Notes: a model not told the origin generated them from the sequence alone. A stretch of DNA of 8,229 nucleotides from an uncultured Eubacteriales bacterium (GCA_900553005.1 USBU01000040.1:1-8229); one strand, 5' to 3'. Shown: positions 1 to 6,167, counted from the first letter of the stretch. Made by a program: numbers and translations.

Positions 1-7
1 AATACGT

Positions 8-37
8 TTAACAAAAGCGCTTAAAAAGTGTTATAAT
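8..37 (+). promoter_or_regulatory. Promoter of the MATE gene
   Basis: A -35-like TTAACA (8-13, one mismatch to TTGACA) and a perfect -10 TATAAT (32-37) are separated by 18 bp. Transcription would start about seven bases past the -10, at 43-45, which is the position of the MATE ATG at 44. The mRNA would then have almost no leader. Only 43 bases of upstream sequence are present, so a further promoter to the left cannot be excluded. Confidence 0.6.
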
Positions 38-43
38 ACGGAT

Positions 44-1588
44 ATGACTACAAAGGATATGAGCAAAGGAAACACTCTTCGTGTTTTGATACTTTTTACA
101 CTGCCGATGATACTGTCGGTCAGCTTTCAGCAGCTTTATAATATAGCCGACAGTGTGATAGCAGGAAATATGCTAGGCAAGGATGCGTTGGCGGCTGTAA
201 GCGCGTCATATCCTATAACTATGATATTTATGGCCGTAGGCACGGGCTTAAGCGTCGGCTGCTCGGTAGTGACAAGCCGCATATACGGAGAAAAGGACTA
301 TAACAAACTCAAGAGCGCGGTGTCGACTGCGTTTATTTCATTTGCGCTGATTGCGGTTATCTGTACCGCAATCGGTTATTTTATTTCAGAGCCGATTCTC
401 AGGCTTATGTCAACCCCCGAAGAAATACTTAAGGATTCAGCTGAATACCTGCAAATATATATGTTCGGGCTTGTTTTTATATTTCTGTATAATTCATGCA
501 GCGCAACCTTTCAGGCTTTGGGTAATTCCAATACGCCGCTGTTTTTTCTTATTTTTTCCACGGTATTTGACATAATATTGGATATAATATTTATTCGTTT
601 TTTTAATATGGGAGTATGGGGATTATCGCTGGCAACGGTTATTGCGCAGGCGATTGCGTGCGTGCTGTCGGTAATCACACTGGCTTACGTTTTGACTAAT
701 ATCGGTGAAGAGACGAATGAGAAACGCTCTTTCGGCTTTAAAGCGGTAAAAACGGTACGTTCTCTTACCGTTTTTTTCTTCGGCCGCAAGCCGTACAGAC
801 GTTTGGATAAAACTGTTTTCAAGGAAGTAATGATTATCGGCGTTCCAAGCGTGATTCAGTCCTCTACGGTGTCCATAGGGCAGCTTCTTGTGCAGAATCT
901 TGTAAACGGGTACGGAACGGACGTGGTTGCGGGTTACGGCGCAGCAATAAAAATACAGACGTTTTGCATTCAGCTTCTTGTAACGGTAGGAAATGCGCTT
1001 TCTATATTTGTTTCTCAGAATATAGGTGCGGGAAAGCCTGAACGGATAAAGAAAGGCGTTCGGGCAGGTATGGGAATGATCTCCGTTTTGGCCGTCGTTT
1101 TGGTGCCTCTCGTAATGGCGCTTGCCTCTCCGTTAGTGGCTCTGTTTGTAGACGGAGAATCCACCGAATCAGTAATCAGCATAGGCCGCGGAATGATGAT
1201 GATCGTTACTCCGTTTTATTTTGTGGTAATCGTAAAATTTATAAGCGACGCCATACTTAAGGGCTCCGGTTCGATGCCGGGATTTATAGCGTCCACCATG
1301 GTTGATTTGGTGTTGAGAGTAGCGTTTGCTTATATATTTGCGTATATAATGGATTCTTACTTAGGAATCTGGTGGAGTTGGCCTTTGGGCTGGGGCGCCG
1401 GCGTTGTGGTAAGCCTTGCGTTTTATTTCTTCGGGGGATGGCGAAAACGCGCGTTTTTACCTGGCAATCATATTGATACTTCTCCGAACTCCTTGTCGCA
1501 GGGAAATCTTGCTTGCTGCGAGGAAGAGTCGGATGCCGCCGCTTTGGAAGAAAGCGTTTTATCCGACGACGGCGAGCTGCGCGGGTAA
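44..1588 (+). CDS. MATE family efflux transporter
   Basis: This is an inner-membrane antiporter of the MATE (DinF/NorM/MepA-like) family. Such proteins export cationic drugs or metabolites in exchange for Na+ or H+; the substrate here is unknown. The protein is 514 residues, with about twelve hydrophobic segments in two halves (roughly residues 13-215 and 260-465). The N-terminus (MTTKDMSKGN, then FTLPMILSVSFQQLYNIAD) follows the usual family pattern, which supports the ATG at 44 over the one at 59. No Shine-Dalgarno sequence lies at normal distance from either ATG. The cytosolic loop joining the halves (about 219-260) seems longer than usual and contains a DNA hairpin. The last 45 residues form a hydrophilic, acidic tail (CCEEESDAAALEE). 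The gene is monocistronic and ends about 100 bases before a strong terminator. The family call is secure; the substrate is not. Confidence 0.93.
   Translation: MTTKDMSKGNTLRVLILFTLPMILSVSFQQLYNIADSVIAGNMLGKDALAAVSASYPITMIFMAVGTGLSVGCSVVTSRIYGEKDYNKLKSAVSTAFISFALIAVICTAIGYFISEPILRLMSTPEEILKDSAEYLQIYMFGLVFIFLYNSCSATFQALGNSNTPLFFLIFSTVFDIILDIIFIRFFNMGVWGLSLATVIAQAIACVLSVITLAYVLTNIGEETNEKRSFGFKAVKTVRSLTVFFFGRKPYRRLDKTVFKEVMIIGVPSVIQSSTVSIGQLLVQNLVNGYGTDVVAGYGAAIKIQTFCIQLLVTVGNALSIFVSQNIGAGKPERIKKGVRAGMGMISVLAVVLVPLVMALASPLVALFVDGESTESVISIGRGMMMIVTPFYFVVIVKFISDAILKGSGSMPGFIASTMVDLVLRVAFAYIFAYIMDSYLGIWWSWPLGWGAGVVVSLAFYFFGGWRKRAFLPGNHIDTSPNSLSQGNLACCEEESDAAALEESVLSDDGELRG
748..777 (+). repeat. Terminator-like hairpin inside the MATE gene
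   Basis: The 10-base arm AAAAACGGTA (748-757) is perfectly complementary to TACCGTTTTT (766-775) around an 8-base loop. Two more T residues follow, so the element resembles an intrinsic terminator with an A-tract and a T-tract. It lies within the coding sequence at codons of about residues 235-245, in the hydrophilic loop between the two transporter halves. The GC part of the stem is only four or five pairs, so termination would be weak if it occurs at all. Confidence 0.5.
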
Positions 1589-1688
1589 AGTCGATTGGAG
1601 TCAAATTAATCCGAATAGCGAATTATATTTTTTTCCGTCGTTGTTTATGTCTTTATTGCATGAAATCTTATTTAGAATAACCGTTAGT

Positions 1689-1743
1689 CTTTCCTTGAAA
1701 CAAAGACGCACCCTTTGCGGGTGCGTCTTTGTTTCAAGGAAAG
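1689..1743. terminator. Bidirectional terminator, 25-bp perfect hairpin
   Basis: The arms at 1689-1713 and 1719-1743 are perfectly complementary over 25 bp with a 5-base loop (TTTGC). The core is GACGCACCC/GGGTGCGTC followed by TTTGTTT. The mirror-image A-tract gives the same T-rich tail on the opposite strand. It sits between the convergent MATE gene (+) and feo operon (-), about 100 bases after one stop codon and about 60 after the other, so it can serve both. The flanks 1589-1688 and 1744-1804 show no gene. Confidence 0.88.
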
Positions 1744-1804
1744 GATTTTATAAGAAATGCGGCTGTTGCCGCAGGACTTAGCGAGTAGATCCGTCGTAAA
1801 ACTT

Positions 1805-2002
1805 TTACGGATAATCTTTCGATCGGATCTTTTTATCGGCGTCGGTCTTTTTGTCGTCAGCCGGATGACAGCCCTTGCAATGAGAGCAGTCGCCGGAGCA
1901 GCAGCCTTTGCCGCTTTTTTTCTTTCTGACGTTGTATATTACGGTGAATATTACCAGCGCTGCGGCGAGAATTGCCGCGATTATACCGATTATTTGTTCC
2001 AT
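1805..2002 (-). CDS. FeoB-associated Cys-rich membrane protein
   Basis: This 65-residue protein has one N-terminal membrane helix (about residues 3-24, IIGIIAAILAAALVIFTVIY). A basic stop (RKKK) follows, then a cysteine cluster CCSGDCSHCKGC (34-45), and a polar, Lys/Asp-rich tail. The length, architecture and position directly after feoB match the small FeoB-associated Cys-rich family (Pfam FeoB_associated, PF12669, named from memory). The role is unproven. The cysteines could bind Fe(II) or take part in redox next to the FeoB pore. An AGAGG ribosome site lies about 7 bases before the ATG. It is the last gene of the feo operon, 137 bases after the feoB stop, and no strong promoter is seen in that gap. 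Confidence 0.85.
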   Translation of the reverse strand: MEQIIGIIAAILAAALVIFTVIYNVRKKKSGKGCCSGDCSHCKGCHPADDKKTDADKKIRSKDYP

Positions 2003-2028
2003 AAATTAACCTCTTTTATTATAAAGCC

Positions 2029-2082
2029 GGATCCGGGCCGAGGGAGGAGAACAACCATGAATCCCTCAGGCCCGTCCGATCC
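2029..2082. repeat. Intergenic hairpin between feoB and its small partner
   Basis: GGATCCGGGCCGAGGG (2029-2044) can pair with CCCTCAGGCCCGTCCGATCC (2063-2082). The stem has about 15 pairs, with a one-base and a three-base bulge and an 18-base loop. No T-tract follows on the minus strand, so it is not a typical terminator. In the operon mRNA it would lie about 27 bases upstream of the small gene's ATG. A role in mRNA stability, or in setting the feoB to partner ratio, is possible but only inferred. Confidence 0.5.
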
Positions 2083-2139
2083 GAATGGTATGCGCCTTAA
2101 ACCGGGATACGGATATAAGGCGAAGCTTTGACGCACAGG

Positions 2140-4371
2140 TTATTCCTGTCTTGACTTGGAGGCGCCGGCGGTCTTACGTTTTATTATCGCTTTTACCGAT
2201 AGAAATATAATAAGCGCCGCAATCAGACACAGGAAGGTAATTCCGACCCACGGGAAGTAGAAGCATACGAATATCAGCGCGCTTACTATATATGCGGTAG
2301 CCATCCAATATCCTATGGCAAACCATAATTTCTTTTTTGAGCGGAATTCGCCGCTGGCTGCTCCGACCGCCGCCATGCAGGGCACGGACAAAAGGTTGAA
2401 TGCCATAAACGCCAGCGCCGCGGGATAACCGCCTGCCATGGAGGCGATAAACGTTCCGAATGCGGTAGAGGCAAGCTCGCCCGTTTCGATATCCAGCGCG
2501 TCGTCAACTCCGGCAAAGGTGCCCAGCGTAGCGACTACCATTTCTTTTGCTATTAGTCCGGTAAAGGCCGCTACTACAAACATCCAGCCGTTTTCGCCCA
2601 TGCCGAAGCCGAGAGGAACGAATAGCCAGCTGAACACCTTTGCTATACGTCCGAGTATGCTGTCGCCTTGATCGACCATTCCGTTCCAGAAATCGAAATC
2701 GAAATTGGTAAGGAACCAAATCACCACTATAGAGCCGGCGATTATGGTAGCCGCGCGCACTATATAATGCTTAAGTTTTTCCCAAAGGTGGAGCATGGTG
2801 TTTTTGAATTGGGGCAGATGATAGGCCGGCAGCTCCATAATAAACGGTGCGGTCGCGCCTTTCAGCGCTGTTTTTTTGAGAAGAATGGAGCTTAATACGG
2901 CAACCGCAATTCCCAGAAAATACATTGAAAATACTATCAGGTCGCCGTGAGAGCCGTTAAACAGCACCGCGGCAAACGCGCCCCAAATGGGCAGCTTTGC
3001 TCCGCAGGAGAAAAACGGCGCCAGAATTATGGCCATACGGCGTTCCTTTTCGTTTTCCAGCGTGCGTGTAGCCATGATTCCCGGTACCGCGCAGCCGAAG
3101 CACATGAGAAGAGGCATAAAAGCTTTTCCCGAAAGTCCGAACTTTCTGAAGGCTCTGTCCATAATAAACGCGACACGCGCCATATAGCCGGTATCTTCAA
3201 GTATGGAAAGGAAAAGAAACAGCAAAAGTATTTGAGGAATAAAGCTGAGCACGGAAAACAGTCCTCCGCAAAGACCGTCAACGACAAGGCCCGTGTACCA
3301 GGTGCCCTCGGGCATTGCTCCCGAAATGAGTTCAGTAAGCGTATCGGTCCCCAGCGTTACAAGGCTTTGCAGAATAACGCCCGGCGAATTTATCGCACCG
3401 TTTCCGAATATATCGTTGAATACGGTCGGATTTTCCGCTTCCGGTATTGCGCCCATAGCGCCCAGATATAAGAGATCTTCTCCGAAGGTAAGATGAAAAA
3501 CGCCGAACATTATCAAAAGAAACAGCGGTATTCCCCATATTCGGTGGGTGAGCACTTTGTCGGCCTTATCCGAGCGCGTAAGTTTTTCCGACGATTTTTT
3601 TCTGCCGGATAATACGCTGCCGATAAAACCGCCTATGTACTTATATCTCAGATCCGCTACCATTCCCTCAAAATCGCCTTCAAACTCGTTGTCGATTTTA
3701 CTTCTTAAAGCGGAAAGCTTTTCAAGTATTTCCGGTTGGGCGGCGCGTTCTACCTCGTCGTTTTCAACGGCCTTAACAGCGTGAAAGACTGGATTGCTAA
3801 TCCCGTCGGACGCATATTCCTCCGCGGCGTTTAGATACAGCTCTTTTAAATAGCTGTTTTCTATCGGGGAAAAAGCTTTGCGCTTTGTGCCCGCAAGCTG
3901 CGCCGCAGAACTCATAAGTTCTTTTATTCCGGTTTTTTTCAGCGCGCTTATCGGGACAACGGGGACTCCAAGGTTGGAGGAGAGGACCTCGCAGTTTATC
4001 GATATGCCGTTTTTAACGGCGACGTCGATCATATTAAGCGCAATGACGATGGGAATATCCGTTTCCAGCAGCTGGGTTGTCAAATAGAGATTGCGTTCAA
4101 GATTTGTGGCGTCTACGATATTTATTATCGCGTCCGGCTTTTCTTCAAGTATTACGTTTCTCGACACCACCTCTTCCGGAGAGTATGGAGACAGCGAATA
4201 TATTCCGGGAAGGTCGATGACGGTTATTTTTTCTCCGCCGATTTTATATACGCCTTCGCGCTTTTCAACAGTCACTCCGGGGTAATTTCCTACGTGAGCC
4301 GTGCTTCCGGTAAGCAGATTGAACAGCGTCGTTTTGCCGCTGTTGGGATTTCCGGCCAATGCTATTCTCAT
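2140..4371 (-). CDS. feoB: Ferrous iron transport protein B
   Basis: FeoB is the inner-membrane Fe(II) transporter with an N-terminal G-protein domain. The 743 residues are near the usual length. G motifs are visible: G1 GNPNSGKT (7-14), the G2 threonine in GNYPGVTVE (28-36), G3 DLPG (53-56), G4 NMID (113-116) and G5 SAL (142-144). A helical guanine-dissociation-inhibitor-like linker (about 165-260) follows, then the membrane domain from about 278. The two Cys-containing gate motifs are present: GCAVPGIMATR (426-436) and FFSCGAKLP (453-461). The start ATG overlaps the feoA2 stop as ATGA, with GGAGG just upstream, indicating translational coupling. All key residues appear intact. It forms a four-gene operon with two feoA genes and a Cys-rich partner, probably under metal-dependent repression from the promoter at 4897-4925. 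Confidence 0.97.
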   Translation of the reverse strand: MRIALAGNPNSGKTTLFNLLTGSTAHVGNYPGVTVEKREGVYKIGGEKITVIDLPGIYSLSPYSPEEVVSRNVILEEKPDAIINIVDATNLERNLYLTTQLLETDIPIVIALNMIDVAVKNGISINCEVLSSNLGVPVVPISALKKTGIKELMSSAAQLAGTKRKAFSPIENSYLKELYLNAAEEYASDGISNPVFHAVKAVENDEVERAAQPEILEKLSALRSKIDNEFEGDFEGMVADLRYKYIGGFIGSVLSGRKKSSEKLTRSDKADKVLTHRIWGIPLFLLIMFGVFHLTFGEDLLYLGAMGAIPEAENPTVFNDIFGNGAINSPGVILQSLVTLGTDTLTELISGAMPEGTWYTGLVVDGLCGGLFSVLSFIPQILLLFLFLSILEDTGYMARVAFIMDRAFRKFGLSGKAFMPLLMCFGCAVPGIMATRTLENEKERRMAIILAPFFSCGAKLPIWGAFAAVLFNGSHGDLIVFSMYFLGIAVAVLSSILLKKTALKGATAPFIMELPAYHLPQFKNTMLHLWEKLKHYIVRAATIIAGSIVVIWFLTNFDFDFWNGMVDQGDSILGRIAKVFSWLFVPLGFGMGENGWMFVVAAFTGLIAKEMVVATLGTFAGVDDALDIETGELASTAFGTFIASMAGGYPAALAFMAFNLLSVPCMAAVGAASGEFRSKKKLWFAIGYWMATAYIVSALIFVCFYFPWVGITFLCLIAALIIFLSVKAIIKRKTAGASKSRQE

Positions 4372-4601
4372 GCTTCCACCTCCGCAAGAACCGCGGCCGC
4401 CTCGGCCTTTCTAAGCGTCAGCTCGTATCCTCTGAGAGTAATCTCTATCGGATCTCCAAGCGGAGCCGCCTTTCTTAGTATCAGCTCGGCTCCGGGAGTT
4501 ATTCCCATGTCAAGCAGCCTGCGTCTGACGGCTCCCTCGGCGTACAGACGTTTAACTTTGCCTTTTTCGCCTTTTCCGAATTTATCCAAGGTTTTTTCCA
4601 T
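4368..4601 (-). CDS. feoA: FeoA domain protein (second copy)
   Basis: This 77-residue protein has an SH3-like FeoA domain. It is a cytosolic accessory thought to interact with FeoB and support Fe(II) uptake. The typical FeoA signature is clear: RRRLLDMGITPGAELIL (26-42), then APLGDPIEITLRGYELTLRKAEA (46-68). It starts one base after the feoA1 stop, with a GGAG site inside the end of feoA1, and its own stop overlaps the feoB ATG by 4 nt. Expression of all three is thus probably coupled. Of the two FeoA proteins here this is closer to the standard form. Confidence 0.94.
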   Translation of the reverse strand: MEKTLDKFGKGEKGKVKRLYAEGAVRRRLLDMGITPGAELILRKAAPLGDPIEITLRGYELTLRKAEAAAVLAEVEA

Positions 4602-4602
4602 T

Positions 4603-4824
4603 TCAGCTCTCCTCGTCGACCAGAATTTTCATTGCAAGCGAGCGATTAAGCGCAAGCCGGCCGTCCATTACCTTTACGATGCAATCGCCGCCGGACGCGG
4701 AAAGCAAAGTCAGCCTTCGTCCGACCGTAAGCCCCAGATTATTCAAATGCTTTCCGGTCTTTTCGTCGGCGTTGATGCGTACAATTTTCAAGCTCTTTTC
4801 AAAGGGAGCAAACGCAAGTGACAT
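4603..4824 (-). CDS. feoA: FeoA domain protein (first copy, divergent)
   Basis: This 73-residue small protein has a FeoA-like SH3 fold pattern: KHLNNLGLTVGRRLTLLSASGGDCIVKVMDGRLALNRSLAMKILV (25-69). The core LGLTVG corresponds to the MGITPG of the second copy, but the APLGDP/RGYELTLR segment is replaced by GGDCIVKVMDGRLALNR. The copies are therefore diverged, not a recent duplication. It is the first gene of the operon. AAAGGAG at 4836-4842 lies 11 bases before the ATG, a slightly long spacing. Both copies are probably expressed together; whether they form a heteromeric complex with FeoB is unknown. Confidence 0.9.
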   Translation of the reverse strand: MSLAFAPFEKSLKIVRINADEKTGKHLNNLGLTVGRRLTLLSASGGDCIVKVMDGRLALNRSLAMKILVDEES

Positions 4825-4877
4825 AATTTATTTTTCTCCTTTAAGCGCAAAGCGTGTATAAGCAGCTGCCGCGCTTT

Positions 4878-4899
4878 AATGTTAATTGCAATTAACATT
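4878..4899. promoter_or_regulatory. Perfect 22-bp palindromic operator over feo -10/+1
   Basis: The 22 bases at 4878-4899 are a perfect palindrome with core GTTAATTGCAATTAAC (4881-4896). It overlaps the feo -10 box (4897-4902) and the expected start site near 4890. A bound dimeric repressor would block RNA polymerase. The divergent DtxR/MntR-type gene at 5227 is the likely binder; this is inference. No T-tract follows, so it is not a terminator. Confidence 0.75.
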
Positions 4900-4925
4900 C
4901 TACACGTTATATTTATGCTTGTCAA
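4897..4925 (-). promoter_or_regulatory. Promoter of the feo operon
   Basis: On the minus strand a perfect -35 TTGACA (4925-4920) and -10 TAGAAT (4902-4897, one mismatch) are separated by 17 bp. The predicted start is near 4890, giving a leader of about 66 bases before feoA1. The -10 overlaps the 22-bp palindrome, and a second related site lies just upstream of the -35. Confidence 0.88.
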
Positions 4926-4930
4926 GCAAA

Positions 4931-4950
4931 TTGTTAACCTGATTTAACAA
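4931..4950. promoter_or_regulatory. Second operator-like inverted repeat upstream of feo -35
   Basis: TTGTTAACCTGATTTAACAA is an inverted repeat TTGTTAA-N6-TTAACAA. It shares the GTTAA-N6-TTAAC layout with the palindrome at 4881-4896, but its central six bases differ. The centres (4940.5 and 4888.5) are 52 bp apart, close to five turns of B-DNA, so two bound dimers would face the same side. It lies 5 bp upstream of the feo -35. Confidence 0.65.
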
Positions 4951-5023
4951 AATTTTTTATCTTGAGCTGTAAATTTATTCCTGATGCAACGCGTCGCGCG
5001 ATTGTCGATAAACTAGCGGGGGG

Positions 5024-5080
5024 CGACGGCATATGCAAGCAGAGCTATAGAAGTCGGAAGCGCTCATACCGTCGGTTTTT
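5024..5080 (+). other. GC-rich hairpin with T-tract in the divergent intergenic region
   Basis: CGACGG (5024-5029) pairs with CCGTCG (5069-5074), and GAGC (5042-5045) can pair with GCTC (5062-5065) inside it. G then TTTTTATTT follows, as in an intrinsic terminator on the plus strand. The surrounding stretch 4986-5075 is much richer in GC than its flanks (4876-4985 and 5092-5160), which hints at a structured RNA. It lies upstream of the regulator's own promoter, so what it would terminate is unclear. No known riboswitch class was recognised. Confidence 0.35.
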
Positions 5081-5102
5081 ATTTGCGCGGAGTGCGATAA
5101 TG

Positions 5103-5111
5103 TGATATAAT
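5103..5111 (+). promoter_or_regulatory. Extended -10 promoter of the regulator-grpB unit
   Basis: TGATATAAT (5103-5111) is an extended -10 (TG-N-TATAAT). At 17 bp upstream the -35 is poor (TTGCGC, 5083-5088), as is common with extended -10 promoters. Transcription would start near 5118, giving a leader of about 110 bases before the regulator ATG. No copy of the GTTAA-N6-TTAAC element overlaps it, so autorepression is not evident. Confidence 0.65.
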
Positions 5112-5226
5112 AAATCAAAACGGGTTTTAACGGCGCAGGATTTTAATATACTCGGCAGGCGGATATAAAGACAGTTGCAAACGGCGGAAAAGCCGTAAAT
5201 AGGATTTATCGGAGAAAAAATATTTT

Positions 5227-5595
5227 ATGAATATTACAATGTCGGGAGAGGATTATCTGGAGGCGATTTACGTTTTGGGCAGCGGAGGAGAGGTTAAGTC
5301 AACAGATGTTGCCGCCATGCTTCGCGTGTCGCGTCCGGCAGTCAACAGGGCTATGGCGGAACTTAATTTAAAGGGGCTGATTGACAAGCGCTCTTACGGA
5401 AAAATTACTCTTACCGCCGAGGGCCTTCGTCAGGCGAAAAACGTTTATTCCAGACATTTGCTTTTGCACGATTTTCTCGTGTCTATCGGAGTTTCGGAAG
5501 GCACTGCGGCGCTTGATTGCTGTAAAATCGAGCATTTCGTGTCGGAGGAAACGGTAAGCAAGCTCTCCGATTTTATGGAGCAGCGTAAAAAATGA
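5227..5595 (+). CDS. DtxR/MntR-family metal-dependent transcriptional regulator
   Basis: This 122-residue cytosolic repressor has an N-terminal winged helix (recognition region about 24-48, KSTDVAAMLRVSRPAVNRAM; wing KRSYGKITLT 54-63) followed by the metal-binding dimerisation helices. Compared from memory with MntR and DtxR, probable ligands are D9, E12, H77, C99, E102 and H103. Position 99 is Cys as in iron-responsive DtxR, whereas D9 resembles Mn-responsive MntR, so Fe(II) or Mn(II) are both possible. There is no C-terminal SH3 domain, so it belongs to the short MntR-like class. The ATG has a GGAG site (5211-5214) 12 bases upstream, rather far; the ATG at 5239 is an alternative start. It is divergent from feo and probably controls it through the paired operators. 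Its stop overlaps the grpB start. Confidence 0.92.
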   Translation: MNITMSGEDYLEAIYVLGSGGEVKSTDVAAMLRVSRPAVNRAMAELNLKGLIDKRSYGKITLTAEGLRQAKNVYSRHLLLHDFLVSIGVSEGTAALDCCKIEHFVSEETVSKLSDFMEQRKK

Positions 5596-6167
5596 AAAAG
5601 CTTGCGGAAATGACTCTTGAGGAGCTTTGGCATCTTTTTCCCATACGGCTGGAGGAGTACAATGCCGACTATCCGGCATTATATAAGGCAGAAAGCGCAG
5701 CCGTAGAGGCGGCAGTCGGCAGTGAAAACATATTCCGCATTTCGCATATCGGCAGTACTTCTGTTTACGGACTTAAGGCAAAACCTATCATAGATATTCT
5801 TCTGGAGGTGGTTACCGCGGCGGCGCTGGAAAATGCGGCGCATGATTTGCCGGATTACGGATGGATCGTTATGAACGAGATAAAAGCTGCCGGCAGGATT
5901 TCTCTGGTAAAGGGATATACCGAGTCCGGTTTTGCCGATAAGGTTTTCCATCTGCACATCAGACTGCCAGGCGATTGCGACGAGCTTTATTTCCGCGACT
6001 ATCTAAGAGTACATCACGATGTCGCCGACGCATATGCTGCGCTTAAAACCTCGCTTGCGGAAAAGCATCGCTTTAACCGTGACGCTTATACGGATGCTAA
6101 AACCGATTTCGTGAAGGCTGCGGTTGCCGAGGCAAAGCGGGAGTTCGGTCTTAAATATCGTCCGTGA
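5592..6167 (+). CDS. GrpB/UPF0157 family nucleotidyltransferase-fold protein
   Basis: This 191-residue cytosolic protein is of the GrpB (UPF0157) family, which has a nucleotidyltransferase-like fold but poorly known function. The signature RISHIGSTSVYGLKAKPIIDILL (49-71) is present, including the GST motif (54-56) and the Asp of IID (66-68). The later FRDYLRVH (134-141) is also typical. An N-terminal MTLEELWHLFPI (7-18) precedes the core. The ATG overlaps the regulator's TGA (ATGA), so the two are probably translated in coupling. A GGAG lies at about 5576-5579, inside the end of the regulator gene. A link to metal regulation has no support beyond this position; the overlap could be coincidental packing. 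The 150 bases after the stop (6168-6320) are AT-rich and hold no gene. Confidence 0.92.
   Translation: MKKLAEMTLEELWHLFPIRLEEYNADYPALYKAESAAVEAAVGSENIFRISHIGSTSVYGLKAKPIIDILLEVVTAAALENAAHDLPDYGWIVMNEIKAAGRISLVKGYTESGFADKVFHLHIRLPGDCDELYFRDYLRVHHDVADAYAALKTSLAEKHRFNRDAYTDAKTDFVKAAVAEAKREFGLKYRP

Noticed and set aside
1416..2131. Plus-strand open frames 1416-1781 and 1757-2131 spanning the MATE end and the Cys-rich gene
   Set aside because: They overlap real genes, cross the 25-bp terminator hairpin, and show no family signature.
2947..3471. 174-residue open frame on the plus strand inside feoB
   Set aside because: It is antisense to a fully convincing FeoB coding frame and has a basic, low-complexity composition with no recognisable domain.
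4843..4877. Possible AAGCGC/GCGCTT stem in the feoA1 leader next to the ribosome site
   Set aside because: Only about six pairs around a 22-base loop. It is too weak to call a regulatory structure without conservation data.
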